Assembly: GCA_022036555.1 (NCBI GenBank)
Contig: CM039124.1
Coordinates: 51,363,940 to 51,427,939, forward strand
From: Microstegium vimineum
Taxonomy: Eukaryota > Streptophyta > Magnoliopsida > Poales > Poaceae
Length of the DNA stretch: 64,000 bases
Direction of reading: 5' to 3'
This document shows positions 24,441 to 37,000 of this stretch, piece by piece. The notes beneath the pieces are model-generated. The model had not been told where the DNA came from, made no database searches, and worked only from the letters and a program-made list of their open reading frames with translations. The stretch's first letter is position 1, and each line of letters begins with the position of its first letter. The position numbers and the translations under genes were made by a program.

Positions 24441-25341
24441 TCAAGAAACACTTCTACTCCCTCGGCCTCAAGAAAGACGACAAGAAGGAGGACCCACAAG
24501 ACGGGGGCGATGGCAAGAATGGGGGCTTCCCCGAGATCTTCGACTGTTTCATGATCTTCGGGGTACCCTCGACCCGACTCAACACGCGTCAGCGCAAGAG
24601 TGAGCGTCGGGAGGTCTTCTCCGTTCGAGCTCAGGCCCCTCGATACCTCGATTGGTCACACGTGCCGATCACCTTCGATCAGGTCGACCATCCCGAGCAC
24701 GTCCCCAGCGCAGGGGTCTACCCACTTGTCGTCGACCCGATCATACTCAACACCCGCCTTTCCAAGGTACTCATGGATGGGGGAAGTAGCCTCAACATCA
24801 TCTACGCTGAGACCCTCGACCTCTTGGGGATCCCGAGGAACCTGCACCTACCCAGTGCGGAGGGGGGGGGGGGTTCCACGGGATCGTTCCAGGAAAGAAG
24901 GCACTCCCGATTGGCCGCGTCAAGCTGCCCGTCTGCTTCGACACCCCCTCGAACTTTAGGAGCGAGGAACTGACCTTCGAGGTGGTCGGATTCCGCAGCA
25001 CCTACCACGCCATCATCGGTCGACCTGGGTACGCCAAGTTCATGGCGATCCCATACTACACCTACCTCAAGCTGAAGATGTCAGGGCCCAAGGGGGTCAT
25101 CACCGTCGACACCTCCTACGAGCACGCCTACGACTGCGACGTCGAGTGCGTAGAAAGCGCCGAGGCGGCCGAGGAGTCAGCCACCCTCGTGGCCCTCGAT
25201 GACTTCTCCAAGGAGATCCCCGACCCCAAACGACATGCCGGCAACTTTGAGCCTACGGAGGACACCAAGACCATACCGCTCGACCCCAACCACGCGGATG
25301 GGAAGGCGCTGACAATTAGCACTACCCTTGAGCCCAAATAG
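24437..25341 (+). pseudogene. Tat element aspartic protease region
   Basis: The frame from 24437 includes PLVVDPIILNTRLSKVLMDGGSSLNIIY. The DGGSS stretch (coding about 24775-24789) matches the DSGSS-type active site of plant Gypsy proteases, where D-G-G-S is common in Tat elements. A G-run at about 24859-24868 shifts frame. Downstream, in the restored frame, are GRVKLPVCFDTP and HAIIGRPGYAKFMA, the conserved flap/second-half motif. The frame ends at TAG 25339-25341, where a Gln codon is expected before the RT domain. Confidence 0.88.
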
Positions 25342-25347
25342 TAAGTC

Positions 25348-26300
25348 ATGCTCGTCGACTTTCTCCGCGCGAACGCTGACATGTTCGCGTGGAGTCCCTG
25401 GGATATGTCGGGCATTCCGAGGGAGGTCGCCGAGCACTCCTTGGACATCCGAGCCGGATCCAAACCGGTGAAGCAACGGCTGCGCCGCTTCGACGAGGAG
25501 AAGCGCAGAATCATCGGGGAGGAGGTCGACAGGCTTTTGAAGGCCGAATTCATCAAGGAGGTTCAACATCCTGAGTGGTTAGCAAACCCTGTGCTTGTCA
25601 AGAAAAAGAATGGAAAGGATAGAATGTGCATAGATTACACTAGTTTAAATAAAGCATGTCCTAAGGTTCCTTTTCCATTACCGCATATTGATCAAATAGT
25701 TGACTCCACTGTGGGATGTGAAACCCTTTGCTTTCTCGATGCATATTCTGGATACCACCAAATAAAGATGAAGGAGTCCGATTAGCTCGCGACCTCCTTC
25801 ATCACCCCCTTTGCCATGTTTTGCTACCTCACGATGTCGTTCGGCTTGCGAAACGCCGGCGCCACATACCAGCGATGCATGCTCCATGTTTTCGAATGCC
25901 ACATAGGGCCGACGATCGAGGTCTACGTCGACGACATCGTAGTCAAATCCAAAGAGGTCGGAAACCTGGTCAGGGACCTTCAAATCGCGTTCGAGTGCCT
26001 CAGGGCAAAACATATAAAGCTAAATCCTGAGAAGTGTGTCTTCGGGGTCCCTCGAGGCATGCTCCTAGGGTATATAGTCTCCTAGCGCGGGATCGAGGCC
26101 AACCCTGAGAAGGTAACCGCTATCACTAGGATGGGCCCGATCAAGGATCTTAAAGGCGTGCAAAGGGTCACAGGGTGCCTTGCTGCCCTCAGCCGGTTCA
26201 TCTCACGGCTCGGGGAAAAAGCCCTCCCCCTTTATCGCTTCCTTAAAAAAACAGAACACTTCACGTGGACCCTCGAGGCCGAGGAATCGCTCTCTAAACT
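25348..26300 (+). pseudogene. Tat element reverse transcriptase
   Basis: The conserved order is intact: VDFLRANADMFAWSP, EEVDRLLKAEFIKEVQHPEW, LANPVLVKKKNGKDRMCIDY, FLDAYSGYHQI, SFGLRNAGATYQR and the catalytic VYVDDIVVKS (25923-25952), then LNPEKCVFGV and LGYIV. Two in-frame TAG codons, at 25783-25785 and 26083-26085, sit where Gln is expected. The thumb/connection region (KDLKGVQRVTGCLAALSRFI) follows. A patch at about 25562-25780 is strikingly AT-rich in its codons compared with the GC-rich sequence on both sides. Confidence 0.92.
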
Positions 26301-26713
26301 CAAAGCCTTGCGCACCTCGCCACCTATTTTGGTACCAGGTAGTCAGCGCAGCAATAGTAGTCGAGAGGGCGGAGGAAGGACACGCCCTGCTAGTTCAAAG
26401 GTTTGTCTACTTCGTGAGCGAGGTACTTTCCGAGACAAAAATGAGATACCCCCACATTCAGAAGCTGTTGTATGCCATCGTCCTCACTCGGCGCAAGCTC
26501 CAACACTATTTCCTGGGCCACCCGGTTACTGTGGTCTCATCTTTCCCCCTCGGGGAGATAATCCAGAACCGGGAGGCGTCTGGGAGAATCGCCAAGTGGT
26601 CGGTTGAGCTCATGGGGGAAACTCTCTCCTATGCCCCTCGGAAGGCCATCAAGTCTCAGGTATTGGCAGACTTCATTGCAGAATGGATCGATACTCAACT
26701 ACCCCCGGCGTAG
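26270..26713 (+). pseudogene. Tat element RNase H (Gypsy-type)
   Basis: The domain is recognised from VVSAAIVVERAEEGHALLVQ, VYFVSEVLSETKMRYPHIQKL, RRKLQHYFLGHPVTVVSSF and GRIAKWSVELMGE. The beginning, normally an extended LYVAAT-type strand with the first catalytic Asp, is missing. At about 26337 the frame jumps from ILVPGS to QVVSAA, implying a deletion of several dozen bases plus a frameshift. The segment ends at TAG 26711-26713. Confidence 0.85.
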
Positions 26714-27120
26714 GTTCAAGCCGAGCTCTAGACCATGTACTTCGACGGGTCACTGATGAAGACGGGGGCAGGCGCCAGACTGCTGTTCATATCTCCCTCA
26801 GGAAGCTACGTCATCCGCCTCCACTTCCCCGCCTCCAACAACATAGCCGAGTACGAGGCCCTCATCAACGGTCTGCGCATCGCCATCGAGCTCGGGGTTC
26901 GACGCCTCGACGTTCGAGGGGACTCGCAGCTTGTGATCGACCAGGTGATGAAGGCCTCGAGCTGCCACGACCGCAAGATGGAAGCCTACTGCAAGGAGGT
27001 CCGAAAGCTCGAGGACAAATTCTATGGCCTCGAGCTCAACCACATCGCTCGCCGGTACCACGAAGCCGCTGACGAGCTAGCCAAAACCACATCCACTCGA
27101 GGTACAGTCCCTCCCTACGT
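26714..27120 (+). pseudogene. Second, archaeal-type RNase H of the Tat lineage
   Basis: After a further TAG at 26729-26731 (from Trp TGG before TMYFDGS), the frame reads MYFDGSLMKTGAGARL, NNIAEYEALINGLRIAIELG, LDVRGDSQLVIDQV and HEAADELAK. These hold the D-E-D catalytic residues (D of YFDGS, E of AEYEAL, D of GDSQL) of the aRNH domain acquired by Tat-lineage elements. A variable linker, rich in Pro/Ser and Asp, leads to the integrase. Confidence 0.92.
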
Positions 27121-27289
27121 CTTCTCGAGGGACCTTCACAAGCCGTCCGTTGACCTAGGCTCGGGGGCTCCCGCCCTCGAGCAAGGGGTCGACCCTTCCG
27201 CCTCGACCGATCCTCCCTCGAACGGAGGAGAGGTCATGGAGATCGACGAAACAACCGCAACACCAACCCCCTCGACGGACTGGCGCATG

Positions 27290-28521
27290 CCCCACCTCAA
27301 GTATCTGATACAAGGCGAGCTCCCTGAAGATCGCATCAAAGCCCGGCGCATAGCCCGACGTGCCAAAACCTACGTCTTGTACGGGGATGGCCGCGAGCTG
27401 TATCAACGCAGCCCCACCGACATCCTCCAACGATGCCTCACCATCGAGGAAGGAAGGGCACTGCTCAGGGACATCCACTCGGGGGCTTGCGGCCACCATG
27501 CGGCGCCAAGAACTCTGGTGGGAACGCCTTTCGACAAGGCTTCTATTGGCCAACAGCTGTCGCCGACGCTACCAAACTCGTTCGGTCTTGCAAGGGATGT
27601 CAGTTCTACGCGAGACAAACTCACCTCCCGGCTCAAGTCCTTCAGATGATACCTATAACTTGGTCGTTTGTTGTATGGGGGCTCGACATGGTCGGCCCCT
27701 TAAAGAAAGCAAAAGGAGGCTACACCCACCTCCTCGTCGCCATAGACAAGTTCTCGAAGTGGATCGAGGCTCGACCCATCGCCAACATTCAATCCCGACA
27801 AGCCGTGCTGTTCTTCACACACATCATCCATCGCTTCGGGGTCCCCAATGTCATCATCACCGACAATGACACGCAGTTCACCGGCCAAAAGTTCCTGGAC
27901 TTCTGTGACCACCACAACATCAAGGTGAACTGGTCCGCAGTCGCCCACCCTCGAACTAACGATCAGGTTGAGCGCGCCAATGGCATGATTTTGCAGGGAC
28001 TCAAGCCAAGGATCTTCGACCGACTAAACAAGCACGGCAAGAGATGGGTCGAGGAGTTTCCCTTTGTCCTATGGAGTCTCAGAACAACGCCAAGTTGAGC
28101 CACAGGGTTCTCCCCGTTCTTCTTGGTCTACGGGTCCGAGGCCATCCTCCCCACTGACCTCGAATACGGGTCCCCTCGATTAGAGGCCTACAACGAGCAA
28201 GCCAACACAACAGCCCGAGAGGACTCCCTCGACCAGCTCGAGGAAGCCCGGGACATGACCCTCTTCAAGTCGGCAAGGTACCAGCAGACGCTGCAGCGCT
28301 ACCACGACAAACACGTACGCAAAAGGGACCACGACGTCGGCAACCTCGTACTGCACTGCCGACAAAGCAACAAGGGGCGTCACAAGCTGACGCCACCTTG
28401 GGAAGGACCCTTCATCGTGGCAGAAGTGCTAAAGCCAGGGACTTACAAGCTGAAGAATAGCGAGGGCGAGATCCTCACCAACGCATGGAACATCGAACAG
28501 CTACATCGCTTTTACCCCTAA
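27290..28521 (+). pseudogene. Tat element integrase
   Basis: The HHCC zinc finger is split by a frameshift at about 27500: the GACGHH part is in one frame and CKGCQFYARQ in the next. The DDE core follows: D in WGLDMVGPL, D in NVIITDNDTQF, E in DQVERANG. TGA at 28096-28098 replaces an expected Arg codon (TTPS-x-ATGFSPFFLVYG). The C-terminal part contains VYGSEAILPTDLEYGSPRL, WEGPFIVAEVLKPGTYKL and NAWNIEQLHRFYP, and ends at 28521. A polyadenylation-like AATAAA lies at 28577-28582. Confidence 0.92.
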
Positions 28522-29073
28522 GGCCTCGAGGCCTCGTACATTTTCTGCATTATGTACATTTATCGCATTATGAATGAATAAAATGTTTTCGAAATACATT
28601 TCACGTTTGTTCATGACTCTGAGGTAGCCTCGACTCTGCTCCTGCAAAGTCAAGCCTCCCTCGGGGGCTGACAGGGGGGGACCCTCCTCCCTAAGTCCCT
28701 AAAAAACTCGAACGTTTTTTCCAAAACTCGATGCTTCTCTTTCCATCCTTGCCCCAAGTACGCTCAGTGACTAAGCAAAAAGCGCCTCGAACTCCCTAAG
28801 GGTTGAGGGTTGTCGAGCCGGGGGCTTTCCTATGCCTCCGGGCTACGGTACCTCCACTCGCTCCCCCCCCCTCGAAGGATATGAGCACGCGTCGAACACT
28901 TAGTCTAAAAAGCAGCTCGGACAAGGAAAAATGGGACAACTCGAGAGATAAAAACACATGCATTGCAAATGAAGCACATTAAAGTTTCAAAGCCCTCAGG
29001 GGCTCGACACCAGTTTGACACAGAACTAATTTATTTTACATGGACCTTCTTGTCCAGATTTGGCTCACAGGCC
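28522..29073. other. Spacer between pol and the convergent antisense gene
   Basis: Non-coding. It holds AATAAA on the plus strand (28577-28582) just after pol, and AATAAA on the minus strand (tttatt at about 29030-29035) just after the antisense gene, so the two transcription units appear tail to tail. Confidence 0.6.
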
Positions 29074-32000
29074 TCAATTGTCGCCACCGCCATCTCCATC
29101 CGCCGAGGGGAGCACTTCAGGCTCGAAGAGCTTCGCCAGCTCGCCTCCGGGCACCTTTGTGGCCCCGATCAGCTCGTGGCATCTCGCCACGTTAGCCTCG
29201 TCACTCAGCTCCGGGTCGACGACGAACCCACGAGCGAAAACATCGAGGTCGTAGGAGTAGCCCGAGCGGACGACCGCGAGCGCCCGCTTCACGCCCACGT
29301 GCACAGCAGCACGGACTTGCTCCGTCACCGCTCGGGTCATGGAGTAGAAGCGGCGCATGAGGGAGTCTCCTCGCGCGTCGCCTTCGTCCGTCGGCTCCGG
29401 CTCGACCCCCATGTCGTCGCAGAAGGCGGAGATGGCGCCCTCGAGCCTCTCGTTCAGGGCCGCTTCCGCCCAGTGGAGGCTCTGGAGGCTACCAGAATCC
29501 TCATTGGCTCGAGCCTTATCTTCCTCGAGGGCTGCCGAAACAAACAAGGAACTCCGTCAAAACCAAAAAACAGGGGAAGGGTCGAGACTGAGCAAGCTCA
29601 GCAATAGTGCTAGAAAGCTCACCTTGGGCGTGTGTGTCCAGGGTGACGTAGGCCTGCTCGACCTCCTGGAGTCGGCGGCGGGCGTCGGCGAGATCCGTGG
29701 CTTGGTCACTCTTCTCAGCCCGGAGCTCCTTGATGAGCTTACCGGTGCCCTCGAGGGCCCTCGCCTTGGCAGCCACGTCCTCCTCCAGGATGACGATCCG
29801 GACCCACGCCTTCTGCTCCGCGATGTTCAGCGCGTCGCGGTCCCGGGAGACGGCCTCGACGCACGACTGCAGCGCCCGGACCTGCTCCTCGAGAGAGGCG
29901 CGGTTGGTGGCCGCCTCCGCCAACTCGCCCTCGAGCAGCCAGGCATGACCCGTCGCCTGGACCAGTTCCTCCCTCAGCGCAGCGGCCTCCTCCTCAGCCT
30001 TACGCTAGGCCTCCCGGGCGACGTCCCATTCCTTCCCAGCCTCGGCGACCTCTTTGAGGGCGGCTTCAGCCCTCGACCGCGAGGAAGAGACCTCCTCCCA
30101 AAAAGCCTTGACCTCCCCTGCACGGTGGCCACCTCGCCCCTCGCGTGGGCAGCCTCGACCTCCGCACTCTCCAGCGATGCGCGAAGGGTGGGGAGCTGCT
30201 CCTGCGCCCGGAGGATGAATTGGGACTTATCGTACGACCTCGCCCTCAACACCTGACAGGGATAAAAAGGAAGGTCATCAGAAAAGAACAACAAAATGAC
30301 CCAAGAAAGATCAGAGAGAAAACAAGGCTTACTTCCATCCCCCAGTACAAATCTGCGGAAGCAACCTCCGCCGACACGCCTACCACATGGGCAAGCCACG
30401 CCCAGAACTCCTCCAGGTGCTCCCACTCCCCGAGCTCGGCTTGATCATCGAGCTTGTAGAAGGTGCGCCCTGGGTCTTGGGGGTCGGCCAGCTCGAGGGG
30501 CTCCTGCCCCCAGAACTTGCTATAGCGGTCGATCCTCTCCTTGACCTCCCGCATGATGCCCTGGCGCATCTCGAGGTCACCCCCGTGGAGCATCACCCGC
30601 TCCGCCAGAGTGGGGAAGGAGGTCGCCCCCTCGAGCCGGGCACTCCTTGCCTTAGAGTCATCTTACAGGGCCGCCGCTGGCCCCTCCGGGTCATCGCCTC
30701 TAGGCGGAAGAGGTCCCCGCCGCGAGAATAACCCTGCACGGTGAAGAAAACACACGTTAGCACCCAATGTCGCAGGCTCACCGCGGTCCCCTACCTCCAC
30801 GTCGACTAAGTTAAAGGGCGGATCACCTCGAGACGACGACTGCCCAACCTCGAGATGAGGCCGAGAATGCCTCGGACATGGCTACGTCCGGCGTGCCGCT
30901 CCCATGCGCTGCGACGATGGTCCCCTCCAGTTCTGACCAGGGAGCCATCGCCGCGGCCATCTCTGCTGGGTCCACCAGCTCCGCCACCATCTCAGCCACC
31001 TCTTCATCGGTGGCCTCCACCATCATCGTCGCCTCTCCCGCGCCCGACGAAGGGGCAGCCGGAACTGCGAGGGATAGGGCCGCAGCACGATCTTCCCCCT
31101 CAGACAACGCCGACTGAGGGGGAGGAAGGCTCAGCTGTACGCCTCCCTCCTACCGCGCCTTCTCCTCGCGCTCGAGCTGCTGGCGCGCCTCTAGTGCCGC
31201 GAGGCTCTCGTGCCACCGCGACGGCGCCGGCTGCTCCGGAGTCTCCTCCTCACTAGTGGCAGTCAGGTCCACCACCTCCACCTCAGCGGAGGGTTGGGGC
31301 TCGACCCCCATCACCACGCCCGCCTCTGGCGCCGGTCCCGCACCCGTCGAGCCTGCTGGCTCGACCTCCTCTGCCACGACCTCCGCTGGCCCCGTCCCCA
31401 CCAAGGTCGCAGGCGCGACCTCCCCTGATGGCGCGGTAAGCACGGCTTCGCTCACCCGCTTGACGGACCCCGTCGAGGCAACGGATCGACCCGCCTCCTC
31501 CACCGCTCGAGCTCGCTCCACGACCGACTGCGCCCGCCCGCGCACCAACGCCTCCTGCGCCTTGACCACCCACCCAGCGCTGGGGGTGAGGGTCGAGGGG
31601 GACAGGCTAGTAGAGCCGCCTCTAGCCGCCATCCTGGACGCGGCCTCCACCCTCAGCTTCTTGGCCGGGGTAGGGGACGCAGTCTCCAACGACCGCTTCA
31701 CCCTGAAAAAAGAACACGCTCGCGACGGTAAGCGCAAAGTATGTATACAAGGAAAATTCGAAACCTAAGGAGAAGGAACTTACCCCAACGGAATCATGGG
31801 GGCCCGACCAGCAGACCTCGAGCCGCCCGGGGGCTTCTGAGCGGCACCTCAGGAGCCACTCCCACCGCCGCCGCGACCGCTGCCCACGGCGGGGGCCGTC
31901 GACGCCGCCAGCGTCGTAGTCTTGGTGGGGGTCGATGCCGTCCTCGTCGCCCCCACCATGGACCCCTCCTGGATCGACGGGTCCGACAACCGGGCGCCGG

Positions 32001-32523
32001 ACCAAGAAGGGGCCGGCGGCGCGCTCGATCAACCCCTCGACGGGGACTGCGACGAACGGCTGCGCGTCCGCCACGGCACCTCACTCTGGGAAGCTCCGGG
32101 GTGCTCGCCGCCCGACTCGGTCCCAGCGGTCGTGGCCGACCTCGATGTCGACCCCCTCTCCCCTCCGCCACCGGCGGTTGCCCCTTGCGCGGGCGCCTCC
32201 TCCTCCTCCTCTTTCGACTCCTCTTCCTGCACAAAGGTGACATCCGTCAGACTCGAAGTAACGGTCGCATCCCGATGCTACTACATCACGCCACTGTTCT
32301 TAATAACCTCGCCACCGCTTGACTCCTCATCCTCATCCTCCTCCGAGGGAGACTCCTCCGAGGAGAGGCCGGCTTGCCTCCGCCGTGACCGGCGTTGGTC
32401 ATGCTCCGTCCTCTCACGGGCCTTTTTTCCCTTGTCCTTCTTGGCCGCATCCTTATCCTTTTTGGCCTGATCGGCCAGAAAGCGTCTCACCTGGGAGTCA
32501 TTGCGCTCCTTCATCGGTGGCCG

Positions 32524-33793
32524 TGTTGACACCGTTTTTTGGCACGTGTCAATATGATCTAAGGATTGTGCCGATCGGCAAAAGGCTAGTTGTCGTTCCT
32601 TATCGGCATTGGGATATTACCAGTCAGATTGCCGATAAAGGCAAGAGTGTTGCCGATAGAGACATGAATATTGCCGACAGGAAGAACATTGCCAATGAGA
32701 ATTGAAGCTCATTACCAATGTGATGAAGGCAACAATGTTGCTGATGGAGGCAAGAAAGCGTTGCCAATGAGAGCCGAAGCCTGTTGCTGATAGGAGGAAT
32801 ATTGCCGATGAGGACGGAAAGCTGCCGATGAATGATGATGCCGATGGAAGTAGGATGAAGTGGCTGGTGTCAGCAGAGAGCTGCCGATGGCGATAGAAGA
32901 AGGTTGCAGATTATCAAAAGGGTTAAGACTCACTCTGATCGGAAGCCGTTTTCTATCGACATCGGAAGGTCATCGGTCAAAGTTACCGATGAGAATAAAA
33001 CCAGGGCGCTAATGATAAAGCATGCAGGGATGTTGCCGATGAAGGATGACATGGCTAACGTGAGCATACAGTTGTCGATGGCGCTAAAGGGAAGTTGCGG
33101 AACAGAAGGATGTGTTGATGGAAAGTTTCATCGAGGAGAAGACGTAAGGAAACTGGTGATCTTATACCAGTATTGTTATAGAAGTTTGAGTCCGACTCTT
33201 GCACGAGTCGTTTATTTCCTTAAAAATAGAGATGTTTGTTTAGGAAAATATTATTGTTATTTGGGTCCGACTCCTGCGCGAGTCAGTTATTTCCTTTAAA
33301 ATAGGAGTTTGTTTTGTTTAGGAAAGGTACGAGTTGTGTCTGTCTACAACTCCTATTGCTGGAGTATAAATATGTGCCCGAGGGCCGTGTGAAAAATATA
33401 TCCAAGCATATCAAACATATCAATTACTTTTTATCTTATTTACCTTTCCACCAATTTATCTTTACCGCATTAGGTATTAGTTTATCTACGAGTTCTTCAA
33501 GTTTCGACGGGCTGCATCTCATCGACCTCCATCAACCCTTGCAAGTTCTGCGTTTTGAGTTACCTGAGCCTTGACGTCCAAGCGCATCGCTGTCATCTCG
33601 TTCAGCTCTACTCTAGTTATCCTGATCAGGTTTGAGCCTTGACATCTGGGCGCATCGCCGTTGTCTCGTTCAGATTTTGTTCTGTTTATCGTCCTTGTCG
33701 ATTAACTGGTCAAATCGACTGGTACGCCCTTGGATATCGAATTCGGGTATAAGCCCGAGGTGTTCGCAGATCCTGACGCTTTTTGTGTCAACA
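32524..33793 (+). mobile_element. Solo LTR (1270 bp) inserted in the antisense gene
   Basis: The element starts TGTTGACACCG and ends TTGTGTCAACA (inverted TGTTGACA/TGTCAACA). Its 5-bp target duplication GGCCG is perfect, at 32519-32523 and 33794-33798. A TATA box TATAAATA at 33365-33372 and repeated gccgat(a/g) phrases in the first half identify it as an LTR. No internal coding is present. Removing it and one GGCCG rejoins the antisense gene exon in frame. Confidence 0.92.
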
Positions 33794-34005
33794 GGCCGTG
33801 ACTTCCGGAAGACGACGTTCCCCTAAGGGACACGAGGCGGTTAGGAGGCATGCAAAGGAGAAAAGGAAAGACGCACAAGTGGACACTAACGGAGGAAGAA
33901 ACGATGTACCAGCTCGATGTGGCCCCGGTCCGGCACCATGGGGATGCTGGCGATGTGTCCCTCCTCGAACCCACCGGCGAAGGAGGCACGCACCCGACGG
34001 ACCAC

Positions 34006-37000
34006 TGTGACAGAACCTCTTAAGATAGGGCCCACTTGTCAGGATTAACCAACTTAATCTCCAACAGGTGATCCAAATCTTAATTAGCCCATCAGGTGTC
34101 GCCACTTTGCAGCGGGTCATCCACCTCTTTCCGAACAGGATCACCTCATTACAATCATGACAGAAGTAATACAAAATTTTTATATTACATCAAAGTAGCG
34201 GAATTTAAAGTCATATTACAAACCATAAGTTTTGAAACATAACTTAGTGTCATACGATAAAGATACATCAAGCTGCTGATAGCGAAAGAACAGATAACCG
34301 AGTTACTCTTGCCCAAGAGTCAAGCAAAGACAGGTTATTCTTCATCTTCATCTACACTGACCACGGTCATGCAGCAAGGAGCCACACACACCGGGTTGTG
34401 ATCATCATCTGCAACAGGGGTTAACAAACCCTGAGTACGGGAGTACTCCACAAGACTTATCCGACAAAGAAAAGTATTTGGTGGACAAAGCAGTATGCAA
34501 GTCATAGGATTCAAGGGGTGGTTTGCAAGAATCAAGTATTTTGCATAAATGAGCATTTATAAAAAGAATTGAAATCATTTATGTTATCCATAAGATTACT
34601 CAAGTATCGACCTGGAGGTATGATCGATAACAAGGTAATAAACATCCACGAAGGGATCCAACAAGTATCCAGTTTAAGTGTATTACTATGAAGAAGAAAA
34701 CAGGGTCATGTTTCCATATCTGAGGAACACGACGATTCGAACCGGTTTATCCCAGCAGGGGCTTTCCTATCACACGACATATACAGCCGCTTAAAGCACG
34801 CATATGACTACCTTTCCCTGGATCCTCTCTCCAAAACCGGGGTTCCGCCACCCGAGAGCACAGTACACCTCCATCCAGTTCGCTAACTTGGAGGGTACAC
34901 ACTACTCTCGCCATCTCTCCACTCCCAGTGCGGGTTAACCGTTCTTCAAGCGAGAATAGCCAGAGTCCAGCTTCCTGGAGTATGTGATAAGTACTCCAAA
35001 GTCACAACCCTAGTCATGCATCATCGGACGGTTCCTAATCGACACAGGCGGAAAGAACCCGCTCACCAGATATCCACATCTGGTGGCTCTCCAACACCGA
35101 GTCCGCCCGGTCTCAGATTATTACTTCCATCAAGAGGACATAGCCATTTGCCGCAACAATCCGCTATTCATCTCAAAAACAGAACCATTGCCGAAGCAAA
35201 CAGGTTACCACCTAATCTCGCAGATGACAGGAAATCATCTGACTCTATCGGTCTAAGCATTGCTAAGCAGCATAAGCAACAAACGTATTTTAGAAAACAG
35301 TGTCAAGGTACAGGAATAAATAATTCAAGGTAAGGCTATGCATCAAGTAGGAATTTGATTGAATACCGTAATGCAATAGTATAAACATAAGTGTATTTAA
35401 AACAAATATTTTAAATACAAGGAAGTGTTTGAATGCACCGGGGCTTGCCTTGGTTGGAGGGATAAACGAACTCGGGCTTAGATTCAAGAGAGAAGACCTC
35501 TGCACTGGAGGTATCCAACCCAACCAACGAACAATCTACACGATAAATGACATGTTTAAGATGATGCTTGAATAGTAAACATGATGCTTAACACAAACAA
35601 GCATGCTATCGAGAGAAAACTAAAACAGATTACCCTAAAAGACTGAGCAACAGCATTACATCGAGCATGTCCAACTTGTGGTTGTCACTGGATAAATGAC
35701 CATATATATCAAATAATCCAAAATCACTCAAAGCCTAAAGTTTTTAGGTTTCTAAACATGTTACAACTAAACAGGGCATGCTACAGAACTAAAAACAGGA
35801 AACAGGAAGAACTCGGCTCAAGACCCTCGAACGGCTGAGACTCGACCATCAGCGGCACAGAGGCTCGAGCGGTGGCGTCGAGAACCACAAAACACGGCGG
35901 CGAGCCACCGTCGATGACCAACTCGAACGGCTGACCCTCGAACTTGCTTCGGCCTGCCGAGCCGAACCCAACGAAGTAGGCCACGACCCAAACAAACCTA
36001 CAGAGACACCTCATTGAGGGTGCTGGCGAACTGCCGGGGCTCGACCGATCGCGCACCATCGAGAACAGGCCTCGATCGAAGAAACAAGGCCTCGACTGAA
36101 GAAGCTAGACCTCGATCAGAGACACAAGGTCTCGACTGACCCTCGACCAAGAGACTAGGCCTCGATCACGACTCAGAAGACGACCGCGAGCAAAACGCCC
36201 AACAGAAACGAGGCTAAAAACTACTCAGCTGACCTTGTCGACGGCAATGGCGGTGAACCGAGCTCGACCGCACACATATGCCGACGAACACGGGCCTCGA
36301 TCAAAGGAGCTAGGCCTCGAGCAGAGACACTAGGCCTCGATCCGACCATGACCAAAACAACCAACAACTCCAGCAAGCTAAGCAGCCTCCAAACAACGCG
36401 AAGCGCAAGCCAAACAAACATAGAGCTACAAGCAACACCCTCGACGACAGCACTAGCGGTCGACGGAGCAACTGCTCGACGCGCGCCGAAGAGAACACGC
36501 ACGCGCTCGAGGACAACTACCCCTCGAGACTGACTCAGGACGACTAGGCGAAACTAGCGCAAGACTTGGATCCCGAAAAGATCAACTACAACGACAAGAC
36601 GTCGATCACACCGCCGCAACGAACAAGCACAGCGGCGGCGCTGGAGGACAGAGCTCTAAGGCTCGATACAAGGACAAACGAGTACAACGAAGAGGTCGAG
36701 GAGCTCACCCTGGTCACGGAGCGTTAGCAAGCGTGGCCGGAGACGAAGCAGAGACGACCGTCGATGGAGAACGTGCCGGCGGAAACGGAGAACTGCGCGG
36801 CACGAAGATGTTCCCGGAGCTATGGTCCACCATTTGCAAAACGGAGAACCAGACAAGGCTCAGAGATGAACAAGGAACAAGAAACATAAGATGCAAAGGC
36901 AATGCGGCTCCTGCGCAGCCCGACCGAAGACTGACCAGAGCGGCGGCGGTTGCGTCGGAGTTGAGGAAGACAGAGCCGCGCTTGGACGAATGCGGACTCG

